A stretch of 64,000 nucleotides of DNA from DATLFA01 sp039934635 (lineage in GTDB: Bacteria; Actinomycetota; Acidimicrobiia; Acidimicrobiales; WLNW01). The notes beneath the pieces are model-generated. The model was not told where the DNA came from. It made no database searches and saw only the letters and a list, made by a program, of their open reading frames with translations. Below, one piece after another: positions 51,174-58,922 of the stretch. How positions within the stretch are numbered: the first letter of the stretch is position 1; each line of letters starts with the position of its first letter. The translations under genes were made by a program, and so were the position numbers. The stretch covers positions 1 to 64,000 of the forward strand of contig JBDTLT010000011.1 in NCBI GenBank assembly GCA_039934635.1. Reading direction: 5' to 3'.

Positions 51174-52463
51174 TCACCGATGGCCGTAGCCCGCCTTGTC
51201 GCCGGTGGCGGCCGACCCGAGTCGATCCATCGGCTGCGTGTTCGTCGATGGCGTCGGTGTGTATTGCACGGGCATGTGCTTGACGCCACCGATGAAGTTG
51301 GACCGCAGATACTGCGGTTCGCCGGCAAGCGAGATGTCGGGTAGGCGTTCGGCCAGCTCGCGGAACATCAGGCGCAACTCCATGCGGGCGAGGTTGGCCC
51401 CCAAGCAGAAGTGCGGGCCGCCCCCACCGAACGCGACGTGCTCGTTGGGATGGCGCTCGATGTCGAATCGGAACGGGTCGGCGAAGTAGCGGTCGTCACG
51501 GTTGGCCGAGATGTGCCAGATGACGAGCTTGTCGCCTTCTTTGATCTTGACGCCACCGAGGTCGTAGTCGCGTAGAGCGGTGCGGCGGAAATGCAGTACG
51601 GGCGTCGCCCAGCGCAAGATCTCTTCGAGGGCGCCGGCCATGTGGCGATCGGGGTCGTTGCGGAACTTCTCCCATTGGTCGGGATGCTGGATGAAGCCAT
51701 GCATCCCGTGGCTCATCGAGTTGCGGGTTGTCTCGTTGCCCGCGACCGACAGCAGCAGGAAGAACATGTCGAATTCGATCTCGCTGAGCTTGTCGTCGTC
51801 GATCGATGCGTTGAGCAACGTGGTGACGATGTCTTGCGCCGGCTTGTCGCGCCGGTCCATCTGCAGCACATGCGAGTACTGGTACAGCTCGAGGAAGGCT
51901 TGATCGACTTCTTCGTCAGACCCGACGAACTCGGGGTCGCTGCGGCCGATCATCTTGTTGGTCCAGTCGAAGATCTTCATCCGGTCTTCGACCGGCACAC
52001 CCATCATCTCGGCGATGGCCTGCAGGGGTAGCTCGGCGGCGATGTCGGTCACGAAGTCGCACTGGCCCTTGTCGGACACCCCGTCGACGATGATCCGCGT
52101 GCGGTTGAGGAGATAGTCGTCGAGCAGTCCGATCATCCGGGGGGTGAACCCGCGGTTGACGAGCTTGCGATAGCGCGTGTGCTTGGGCGGGTCCATGTCC
52201 AGCATCAGGTAGTCGCGGTTGACCGCGGCGCGCATGTCGCCCGGAGGAGGGTCGGCGATCTGCGTGCCGCCGGCATTGGACGAGAACACGTCGGTGTTGC
52301 GGTTCACCTCGTGGAGATGGTCGATGCGGGTGACTGACCAAAAGCCGGTGCCGCCCGGCTCGTCGTGCCAGTGGATGCCAGGGTCGGTATCGCGCAGGAC
52401 CTTGAACATCTCGTGGTGTTCGCCCCGCTGGAAGCGATCAGGATCGAGTAGGTCGATGTCCAT
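51174..52463 (-). CDS. Cytochrome P450 (CYP125/142/124-like group)
   Basis: This soluble haem monooxygenase has 429 residues. The I-helix is SVAGNETTRNSMSHG, the ExxR motif is ALEEILRWATPV, and the haem loop is AFGGGGPHFCLGANLARME with the thiolate Cys. MDPPKHTRYRKLVNRGFTP matches actinobacterial sterol and fatty-acid P450s. GAGGGGA precedes the ATG at 52463; the longer frame upstream belongs to the next gene's shadow. A likely electron source is the [3Fe-4S]-type ferredoxin and reductase encoded nearby at 55,847-57,765. Confidence 0.93.
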   Translation of the reverse strand: MDIDLLDPDRFQRGEHHEMFKVLRDTDPGIHWHDEPGGTGFWSVTRIDHLHEVNRNTDVFSSNAGGTQIADPPPGDMRAAVNRDYLMLDMDPPKHTRYRKLVNRGFTPRMIGLLDDYLLNRTRIIVDGVSDKGQCDFVTDIAAELPLQAIAEMMGVPVEDRMKIFDWTNKMIGRSDPEFVGSDEEVDQAFLELYQYSHVLQMDRRDKPAQDIVTTLLNASIDDDKLSEIEFDMFFLLLSVAGNETTRNSMSHGMHGFIQHPDQWEKFRNDPDRHMAGALEEILRWATPVLHFRRTALRDYDLGGVKIKEGDKLVIWHISANRDDRYFADPFRFDIERHPNEHVAFGGGGPHFCLGANLARMELRLMFRELAERLPDISLAGEPQYLRSNFIGGVKHMPVQYTPTPSTNTQPMDRLGSAATGDKAGYGHR

Positions 52464-52504
52464 CGTGGTCCCCTCACCGTCGATGACCGCGCAGAATAGC
52501 GGAG

Positions 52505-53512
52505 TCAGTCGTCGCGAAAGGCCGTGACCAGCGCGGCGAGTGTTGCCGGTGCGATGCGGTAGGGGACCGACAGCGATACGCGGTCGGCGATACCCGCGTA
52601 GCGCTGGCGCAGGGCGCGACCCGCTTCGGCCGGGGTGCCCCGGACGCACAGGGCATCGAGGAGGGCATCGTCGATGAGTTGCGGCATCTCCGCCCATCGA
52701 CCGGTCTTGGTCATGCGGTTGAGTTCGGGTTGCAGCTCGCCCCAGCCGTGCACGTCGAGCGTCACGCGATACGACGGCGTCGACGCATAGAACGCGAGGT
52801 TGGTGCGACAGCCGTTCTCGGCGATGACCCTCTCCGCTTCGTCGCCGTAGACGCACGCCATGACGTCGATGCCGAGTGTGAAGTCCGCCCGGCTTCGTCC
52901 GGTGGTAGCCAGCCCGGCCTCGACGCGCGGCATCGTCACGGTGCGCAGGAACCGTTCGCTGTTGAACGGATGAATGAGCACGCCATCGGCCACCTCGGCT
53001 GCCATCTGCGTCATGCGCGGACCGAGGGCACCGACCCATATCGGAGGCGGCTCGCACCCGAGGGGCGCAGGGATGAACGTCGGCGTCATCAATGTGTGCG
53101 TGTAGTACTCGCCTCTGAACTCGAGCCGTTCGCCTTCGTGAAAACAACGGAAGATGGCGTGCAACGCCTGCACCAGCTCCTTCGTGTGCGCGACTGGGTT
53201 GCCGAAGCGGGCGCTGAAGCGCTTTTCGATGTGCGGTCGGATCTGGCTGCCGATGCCGAGCGCGAAGCGTCCGTTGGACGCCCGTTGCAGGTCGAACGCG
53301 GCGTAGGCGAGATGCATCGGGCTGCGGGGGAACGCGATCGCCACGTTCGTGTAGATGTCAACGGCGGCGGCCTGCGCCGCCAACAACAACGGGAAGGTCA
53401 CGTCGCTGTTGGCTTCCTGCGTATAGACGCCGTCGAACCCCATCGCGTGCAACTGGCGGGCCTGATCGGCCACTGCGTCGAGGCCGGCGTTGAGCACCAT
53501 GTCGATCTTCAT
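52505..53512 (-). CDS. LLM-class F420-dependent oxidoreductase
   Basis: This is a luciferase-like TIM-barrel enzyme of 335 residues, MKIDMVLNAGLDAVADQARQ at the N-terminus, AFPRSPMHLAYAAFDLQ and FALGIGSQIRPHIEKRF in the middle, and PPIWVGALGPRMTQMAAEVA, typical of the F420-binding class. Relatives act on sugars, secondary alcohols or xenobiotics. The ATG at 53512 fits the family N-terminus; the extra codons upstream do not. It is 41 nt upstream of the P450 on the same strand and may be co-transcribed. Confidence 0.9.
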   Translation of the reverse strand: MKIDMVLNAGLDAVADQARQLHAMGFDGVYTQEANSDVTFPLLLAAQAAAVDIYTNVAIAFPRSPMHLAYAAFDLQRASNGRFALGIGSQIRPHIEKRFSARFGNPVAHTKELVQALHAIFRCFHEGERLEFRGEYYTHTLMTPTFIPAPLGCEPPPIWVGALGPRMTQMAAEVADGVLIHPFNSERFLRTVTMPRVEAGLATTGRSRADFTLGIDVMACVYGDEAERVIAENGCRTNLAFYASTPSYRVTLDVHGWGELQPELNRMTKTGRWAEMPQLIDDALLDALCVRGTPAEAGRALRQRYAGIADRVSLSVPYRIAPATLAALVTAFRDD

Positions 53513-53590
53513 CGCCCCGATTCTGAGCGAAATCGCCCGCAACGTCACCTTCTACGGCCTATGGATGTCTCTCGGCCGCTTCTGCACCGC

Positions 53591-53596
53591 TAGGTT
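53591..53596 (+). promoter_or_regulatory. Candidate leaderless -10 box (TAGGTT)
   Basis: TAGGTT lies 6 nt before the ATG at 53603 with no ribosome site between. Confidence 0.45.
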
Positions 53597-53602
53597 GCGG
53601 CG

Positions 53603-54358
53603 ATGTCGTCGCGCCGCATGCCGCCGTCGCAGGCGCGGGCAGCGGTCTCGCTGACCCTCCTGCTGCTCGCCGCCGCCGGCTGCGCGGCGTCGGCGGCTCC
53701 ATCGAGCGCCCCGCCCATATCGGCCGCGTCGTTGGCCGTTTCGCGCGAACTGGCGGTGGCCGACCTGCTGCCGGCGTTCGACTGGCCCCCCGCGACGACG
53801 GTCTCGCAAGAAGTTGCGGCCGCGCCAGTTGCGGACGCGCCGGCCACCGTCGCGCCCACCACGACTGCCGCCGCGAGCGCAGCGCCGGCGACCGTCGTCG
53901 ACGAAGCGGCGGTGACCGGCGATCCCCGCGGCACCGACGCGATGGCGCTGATCACGTATGCCTGGCGCCGCACATTGCCGGGATGGTCGATTGTCTTCCT
54001 GCCGTCGCGTGTCGGGCTGCGCGGGCTGACCAAGGTGGACGATCGGCGCATCGAGATCTATGTGCGAGACAGTGATTCGGCCCCGTCGTTGGCCCACGTC
54101 GTCGCCCACGAGTTGGGCCACGCCGTCGACGTCGAGCTGAATTCGCCCGCCGACCGCGACCGATGGCGCGCGCTCCGCGGGGTGGGGCCGACGGTGAGTT
54201 GGTGGCCGGGTAACGCCGTATCCGACTTCGACACGCTGGCGGGCGACTTCGCCGAAGCGTTCGCGACGATGTTGACCGCGTCGGTGAGCCTGTCGCGTGT
54301 GGCGCCGCCGCCGCAGCCCGCGGAGTTGGCGGTCTTGGCCGAGCTCGCGGCTCGCTGA
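53603..54358 (+). CDS. Lipoprotein with HExxH metallopeptidase motif
   Basis: The 251-residue exported protein has a signal segment with the lipobox LLLAAAGC (Cys27), then an Ala/Pro/Thr-rich linker of about 75 residues, and a C-terminal domain with the zinc motif VVAHELGHAVDVE (His169, Glu170, His173). GDFAEAFATM, about 50 residues later, offers the third ligand. The pattern suggests a surface zinc peptidase, small and not of a named family. The ATG at 53603 follows TAGGTT at 6 nt. Confidence 0.8.
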   Translation: MSSRRMPPSQARAAVSLTLLLLAAAGCAASAAPSSAPPISAASLAVSRELAVADLLPAFDWPPATTVSQEVAAAPVADAPATVAPTTTAAASAAPATVVDEAAVTGDPRGTDAMALITYAWRRTLPGWSIVFLPSRVGLRGLTKVDDRRIEIYVRDSDSAPSLAHVVAHELGHAVDVELNSPADRDRWRALRGVGPTVSWWPGNAVSDFDTLAGDFAEAFATMLTASVSLSRVAPPPQPAELAVLAELAAR

Positions 54359-54387
54359 AAAAGGGCGACGACCAGGTGGAAAATGTA

Positions 54388-54420
54388 GGCCGTTCGGCTC
54401 AAGGCACCCGCGGAACGGCC
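54388..54420 (+). terminator. Hairpin between the metallopeptidase and a small gene
   Basis: GGCCGTTC (54388-54395) pairs with GAACGGCC (54413-54420) around a 17-nt loop. It could terminate the upstream transcript, but there is no T-tract and the next ATG follows closely. Confidence 0.35.
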
Positions 54421-54425
54421 GATGG

Positions 54426-54656
54426 ATGTGCGTGAAGATCTTTCGAAAGAACGATGATCTGCGCCAGCTCGTAGAGCATCAACGTCTCCTCCGTGCGCTC
54501 GGGACCATCGTTGCGCCGGCCCCACCAGTGGAGCCACCGGCCCCCGTCGCAGCTGAGCTCGCGCCGGTGGTTTCTCTTGCCGCGTTGCGAGCCCGTCGCG
54601 TGGGGCACCCGTCGGCCGGCGGCCGATCCAGCGCACCGGTTACCGCTCGCAGCTGA
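54426..54656 (+). CDS. Possible small protein, unknown
   Basis: This is a candidate gene of 76 residues: MCVKIFRKNDDLRQLVEHQ at the N-terminus, followed by a Pro/Ala-rich middle (PAPPVEPPAPVAAEL) and a basic, Ser/Arg-rich tail. No family is recognised. The opposite-strand frame over the same bases is less convincing because it lacks the usual third-position GC pattern. The gene fills an otherwise empty 362-nt gap before the alcohol dehydrogenase. The call is tentative. Confidence 0.35.
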   Translation: MCVKIFRKNDDLRQLVEHQRLLRALGTIVAPAPPVEPPAPVAAELAPVVSLAALRARRVGHPSAGGRSSAPVTARS

Positions 54657-54720
54657 GCGAGCGCCCCTTCACGCTGCGCGCGGACTACGCTGCCGCCGCG
54701 CGAGAGCAAATGAGGGGACC

Positions 54721-55803
54721 ATGCACGCTGCAATCCTGCGTAAAGTCGGTGACACCGACCTCGACATCGTCGATGACTGTGAGCTGCGGGCCATGGGCCC
54801 CGGCGACGTCAAGGTACGCATAACCCACTCCGGCGTATGCCATTCCGATCTGTCGGCAATGAACGGCACCATCCCTCAGCCGCCGCCGGCAGTGCTCGGT
54901 CACGAGGGTGCCGGCATCGTCGAAGAAGTCGGCGAAGGCGTCACGACCGTCGCGCCCGGCGATCACGTGATCATCGCATGGTCACCACCATGCGGCGCAT
55001 GCAAGTACTGCGTCGACTTCAAACAGCCCAATCTGTGCCTCAACATGATGTTCGTCATGGGCGGTAACCCGCAGTTCCGCCATCGCGGCGACACGATCGG
55101 CGCAATGGCCGGCGCGGGCACGTTCGCCGAATACACGATCGTGCCGCAGCAGGCATCGATCAAGATCGATGCCGACATTCCGCTCGAAGTTGCCGCCTTG
55201 ATCGGGTGCGGCGTGATGACCGGCGCGGGTGCCGCGATCAACACAGCCAAGGTTCGCCCGGGCTCGTCGGTCATCGTGTTCGGCGCCGGCGGCGTCGGCA
55301 TCAGTGCGATCCAGGGTGCGCGCATCGCGGGCGCCGCCGAGATCTTGGCGGTCGACGTCAACGTCGCCAAGCTCGAAGAGGCCAAGGCCTTCGGTGCGAC
55401 GCACGCGTGCACGCCGGAGCAGGTCAACGACCTCAAAGTGCAGATCACCGGGGGCGACGGTTTCGACTACGCGCTCGAGTGCATCGGCAAGCCGGTCACC
55501 ATGCGAGCGGCGTACGACACGACCCGGCGCGGTGGCACGTGCTGCATCGTGGGCGTCGGTCGCATGGAAGAGATGGTCAACTTCTCTGCATTCGAGTTGT
55601 TCTTCAACGAGAAGATCCTCGTCGGTTCGTACTACGGCGGCACCGACGTGCGGGTCGACTTCCACCGCTTGCTGCGTCTCTACCGTTCGGGCAAGCTCGA
55701 CCTCGATCGTATGATCTCGCGGCGCATCAAGATCGGCGAGGTCAATGACGCCATGCGCGAAATGGAAAAAGGTAACGTCGTGCGCCAAGTGATCGAATTT
55801 TGA
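54721..55803 (+). CDS. Zinc-dependent alcohol dehydrogenase (NDMA-type)
   Basis: This medium-chain dehydrogenase has 360 residues. Catalytic zinc ligands are in GVCHSDLSAM and GHEGAGIVEEVGEG, structural zinc in CGACKYCVDFKQPNLC, and the nucleotide loop is GAGGVGISAIQGA. The length and MFVMGG insertion match the N,N-dimethyl-4-nitrosoaniline-dependent alcohol dehydrogenases of actinobacteria, which keep tightly bound NAD and often rely on mycofactocin. GAGGGG precedes the ATG. It heads an operon with a ferredoxin, NUDIX protein and ferredoxin reductase. Confidence 0.92.
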   Translation: MHAAILRKVGDTDLDIVDDCELRAMGPGDVKVRITHSGVCHSDLSAMNGTIPQPPPAVLGHEGAGIVEEVGEGVTTVAPGDHVIIAWSPPCGACKYCVDFKQPNLCLNMMFVMGGNPQFRHRGDTIGAMAGAGTFAEYTIVPQQASIKIDADIPLEVAALIGCGVMTGAGAAINTAKVRPGSSVIVFGAGGVGISAIQGARIAGAAEILAVDVNVAKLEEAKAFGATHACTPEQVNDLKVQITGGDGFDYALECIGKPVTMRAAYDTTRRGGTCCIVGVGRMEEMVNFSAFELFFNEKILVGSYYGGTDVRVDFHRLLRLYRSGKLDLDRMISRRIKIGEVNDAMREMEKGNVVRQVIEF

Positions 55804-55846
55804 GATCGCCCGGCAAGCACAGCATCGAGTTCTGAGGAGAACGGCC

Positions 55847-56047
55847 GTGGGAATGCGAATCGTGGTCGATTACGACCTGTGTGAGTCCAACGCGATCTGT
55901 ATGCAGGTGGCACCCGACATCTTCGAAGTGCGCGATGACGACTTCATGTACGTCCTCAACGAGACGCCGGCCGAAGAAGCCCGCGCCCGCGTCATCGAAG
56001 CTGTGCAACGTTGCCCGAAACAGGCCATCAAAGTCGTCGACGAGTGA
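55847..56047 (+). CDS. [3Fe-4S]-type ferredoxin
   Basis: This is a small electron carrier of 66 residues with three cysteines placed for a single cluster: CESNAIC at residues 12-18 and RCPKQAI near residue 55. The Ala/Met positions where a fourth Cys would be point to [3Fe-4S]. Such ferredoxins usually serve P450s in actinobacteria. GAGGAG lies 7 nt before the GTG at 55847; an ATG at 55853 is the alternative. Its end overlaps the NUDIX start (GTGA). Confidence 0.92.
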   Translation: MGMRIVVDYDLCESNAICMQVAPDIFEVRDDDFMYVLNETPAEEARARVIEAVQRCPKQAIKVVDE

Positions 56048-56559
56048 TCTCTGGCGAACTCGTCGAGGTCGTCGACCTCGACGGGCGAGTCGTCGAGATC
56101 GTGTCACGGGCCGAGATGCGTCGCCGCAACCTGGCGCACCGTGCGACGTACGTGATGGTGTTCGCGGCTCGCGGTGACCTGCTTGCCCATCAGCGAGCAT
56201 CGTGGAAGGACATCTGGCCGAGCCGGTGGGACCTCGCGTTCGGCGGCGTCTGCGCGGTCGGCGAGCCTTGGGACCAAGCTGCGTCGCGTGAGCTCGCCGA
56301 GGAAGCAGGCGTGAGGACACCCTTGCGAGCGCTGTCCGACGTCGTGTTCGACAGCGACGAGACGCGTGTCGTCGGACGGCTCTACGAGACCACTCACGAC
56401 GGTCCGTTCGACTTCGCCGACGGAGAAGTGGTCGATCACTGCTGGGTGCCGCTCGACCAACTCGACACCTGGGCCGCGACGCACCAGCTCTGCGACGACA
56501 CCCGCGCTGTCGTGCTGCCGTATCTCCGCAGTCGCGGTGGCGCCCGAGCGAAGAGTTAG
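56044..56559 (+). CDS. NUDIX hydrolase (isopentenyl-diphosphate isomerase-like)
   Basis: The 171-residue protein carries the NUDIX box GGVCAVGEPWDQAASRELAE followed by EAG, matching the consensus. HQRASWKDIWPSRWDLAFGG resembles the YfcD/IDI-like subgroup, which hydrolyses nucleoside or other pyrophosphates. The GTG at 56044 overlaps the ferredoxin stop by 4 nt. Its position inside a redox operon is unusual, and the substrate is not predictable. Confidence 0.88.
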   Translation: MISGELVEVVDLDGRVVEIVSRAEMRRRNLAHRATYVMVFAARGDLLAHQRASWKDIWPSRWDLAFGGVCAVGEPWDQAASRELAEEAGVRTPLRALSDVVFDSDETRVVGRLYETTHDGPFDFADGEVVDHCWVPLDQLDTWAATHQLCDDTRAVVLPYLRSRGGARAKS

Positions 56560-56562
56560 CCG

Positions 56563-57765
56563 ATGCCCGACTCGATCACGATCGTGGGCGCCTCGCTCGC
56601 GGGGCTCCGCGGTGCCGAGGCACTGCGCAACGATGGCTACGACGGGCGCATCACGGTGATCGGTGACGAGACCGGGGTTCCCTACGACCGGCCACCGCTG
56701 TCGAAGCAGCTGCTGGCGGGCAAATGGGAGATCGACCGCACGACGCTCTACCGCCCCGAACGATTGGCGGAGCTCGACCTCGACCTTCGGCTCGGTGTGC
56801 GGGCGACCGGTCTCGATCTGCGCGATCGATCGATCGAGCTCGATGGCGGCCGGCGACAACCATTCGACGCGTTGCTCGTGGCCACTGGCTCCTCGCCGCG
56901 ACAACTGCCCAACACGCCTTCGTTCGCCGGGCTCTACACGCTGCGCACGCTCGCGGACTCGTTGGCGATCCGGGGCGAGTTCGAGCGCGGCCCGAAGGTG
57001 GTGGTCGTCGGGGCCGGGTTCATCGGCGCCGAAGTCGCGGCGACGGCCCGCGAGCGCGGGCTCGATGTCACGATGATCGAAGCGCTACCCGTGCCCCTCG
57101 GGCGGGTGTTGGGCGACGAGTTGGGCGCGTTGTGCGGGGACATCCATCGCGATCACGGGGTCGACCTACGTCTCGGCGTCGGTGTCGACGGCTTCGACGG
57201 CCACGAGCGGGTCGAGCGCGTGCGCCTGTCTGATGGCAGTGTCGTCGAGGCCGATGTCGTCATCGTCGGTGTCGGTGTTGCTCCGAACACCGCGTGGCTC
57301 GAAGGTTCGGGCCTCACGATCGACAACGGCGTCGTGTGCGACGCGTCGTGTCTCGCGGCGCCCGGGGTCACCGCCGCGGGTGACGTTGCTCGTTGGCCGA
57401 ATCACCGTTTCGACGAAGTGGCGAGGGTCGAACACTGGGACCACGCGATCGAGATGGGCGCGCACGCGGCACGTCGTCTTCTCCAAAGCGACGACGAAGC
57501 CACTGCGTTCAGCCCGGTTCCGTTCTTTTGGAGCGACCAGTACGACCGCAAGATCCAACTCGCGGGCCGCCCGCGCCCCGACGACACGGTGCACATCGCC
57601 ACGGGGTCGCTCCAAGAGCGACGCTTCGCCGCGCTCTATGGGCGCGGCGGCAAGTTGGTGGCGGTGCTCGGTATCAACCGGCCGCGCCACGTAGCGCAGT
57701 ACCGCCAACTCATCGTCGACGGCGCCAGCTTCGACGACGCGTTGGCGTTCTCGCGCGAGAGCTAG
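56563..57765 (+). CDS. FAD-dependent ferredoxin reductase
   Basis: This 400-residue oxidoreductase passes electrons from NAD(P)H to ferredoxin. FAD loop IVGASLAGLRGAEALRNDGY, GVPYDRPPLSKQLLAG, LLVATGSSPRQLP, NAD loop VVVGAGFIGAEVAATARERG and VTAAGDVARWPN are all typical of the rubredoxin/ferredoxin reductase group. It begins 3 nt after the NUDIX stop. Its end overlaps the convergent phosphoesterase by 4 nt. Together with the ferredoxin it probably supports a P450 such as the one at 51,174. Confidence 0.93.
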   Translation: MPDSITIVGASLAGLRGAEALRNDGYDGRITVIGDETGVPYDRPPLSKQLLAGKWEIDRTTLYRPERLAELDLDLRLGVRATGLDLRDRSIELDGGRRQPFDALLVATGSSPRQLPNTPSFAGLYTLRTLADSLAIRGEFERGPKVVVVGAGFIGAEVAATARERGLDVTMIEALPVPLGRVLGDELGALCGDIHRDHGVDLRLGVGVDGFDGHERVERVRLSDGSVVEADVVIVGVGVAPNTAWLEGSGLTIDNGVVCDASCLAAPGVTAAGDVARWPNHRFDEVARVEHWDHAIEMGAHAARRLLQSDDEATAFSPVPFFWSDQYDRKIQLAGRPRPDDTVHIATGSLQERRFAALYGRGGKLVAVLGINRPRHVAQYRQLIVDGASFDDALAFSRES

Positions 57766-58880
57766 CCCCAGCGGTGCACGAAGCACCGGTCACGGAGCGC
57801 GCCGGGAGAGAACATCTTCCACGCGCCGAGCATCACGCTACGGGTCTTGTCGGTCCATTCGAGGCAGTCGGTGGGAGAGACGCGCCGCACGACCTGTCGC
57901 AGGCCACCCTCGTGCACGACGTAGCCCGCCCATGCACCGGGGTAGTCCTTGACCGAGCCGACCTCGACGTGGGGCACTCCATCGATGAGGCGTCTGCGGT
58001 GACGGTGCGAGTGACCCGATGTGATCACGAGCTTCGGGTTGGCGCGCCGCAACCCTCGTACGAAGCGGTTGCCGCTGCGCGAGTCGATGCCAGGGGGCCA
58101 GAACGTCGGCACGGGCAGCCGCTGTATGTGGTGGTGGATCACGACGAGGCAGGGCAGCTTGGTCTCGCCGACCGCATCGGCGGCGGCCGCGGCGTCACGC
58201 ACGCGTCCGTGGCCGCGGTCGTCGATGGCGGTCTCGACGAGCACCACGCGTAGCCCCGGAAGGTCGGTGGCGCGCACCGCGGCCGTCGGTAGCCCCATCT
58301 CGGTCAAGACGTCCTCTGCGCGCAGACGATCACGCTTCATCGTCTCGTGGTTGCCGAGCATCAGCGTCCATGGTTGGGGCACCGTGGCGAGCAGCGACGC
58401 CAGAGTGTCCCACTCGGCGCGCGTGCCGTGGTCGACGAGGTCGCCCTTGAACACGACGTGCCGCGAACCCCAGTGCGTCCATTCGTCGATCGCGGCAGAC
58501 GCGCAGCGCATGGTGTGCGGCACTGCGGGTTCGGGGCGCTCGGACACCCGCGGCAACTGCCCGAAGAATCGCTCGCCGATGTGGATGTCACTGATCGTCG
58601 ACAGGCGGGTGAGCTCTGCGCCGGGCAGTGTGGGCAGTGTGCGCACTTTGTGAGGCCGGGTCGCCTTTGCCCCTTTCGGGGTGACCGTGATGCGGTAGTC
58701 GGTATCGGCCTCGAGTTCGTCGACGACAACTGCACCCGGGCCGGCTTCACCAGTGGCCTCGATCGTTCGAGTCGAGCGTGCGTCGCTCACGGTGATCGTG
58801 ACGGGACCGGTCGGTGCGCCGCGCCAGGTGAGCTGTACGGCGGTGTCTTCGGTTGCGAACACTTCGGCGCTGAACCGCAT
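57762..58880 (-). CDS. Metallophosphoesterase with N-terminal FN3-like domain
   Basis: The 372-residue protein has an N-terminal beta-sandwich of about 85 residues (AVQLTWRGAPTGPVTITV), resembling fibronectin type III. The calcineurin-like phosphoesterase domain shows ISDIHIG, VFKGDLVDHG, LGNHETM, VIHHHI and TSGHSHRH, the full set of metal-binding motifs. No signal peptide is evident, so it may be cytosolic. The substrate is unknown. TAGGCA lies 4 nt before the ATG at 58880, close to the leaderless pattern. Confidence 0.9.
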   Translation of the reverse strand: MRFSAEVFATEDTAVQLTWRGAPTGPVTITVSDARSTRTIEATGEAGPGAVVVDELEADTDYRITVTPKGAKATRPHKVRTLPTLPGAELTRLSTISDIHIGERFFGQLPRVSERPEPAVPHTMRCASAAIDEWTHWGSRHVVFKGDLVDHGTRAEWDTLASLLATVPQPWTLMLGNHETMKRDRLRAEDVLTEMGLPTAAVRATDLPGLRVVLVETAIDDRGHGRVRDAAAAADAVGETKLPCLVVIHHHIQRLPVPTFWPPGIDSRSGNRFVRGLRRANPKLVITSGHSHRHRRRLIDGVPHVEVGSVKDYPGAWAGYVVHEGGLRQVVRRVSPTDCLEWTDKTRSVMLGAWKMFSPGALRDRCFVHRWG

Positions 58881-58922
58881 ACGTTGCCTATCGACCTTCT
58901 CGGCGTCGGGCTGAGGACAGAT

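Noticed and set aside
51174..53147. P450 fused to an N-terminal region of 230 residues
   Set aside because: The upstream part is a shadow frame of the LLM oxidoreductase gene. A ribosome site and family start are at 52,463.
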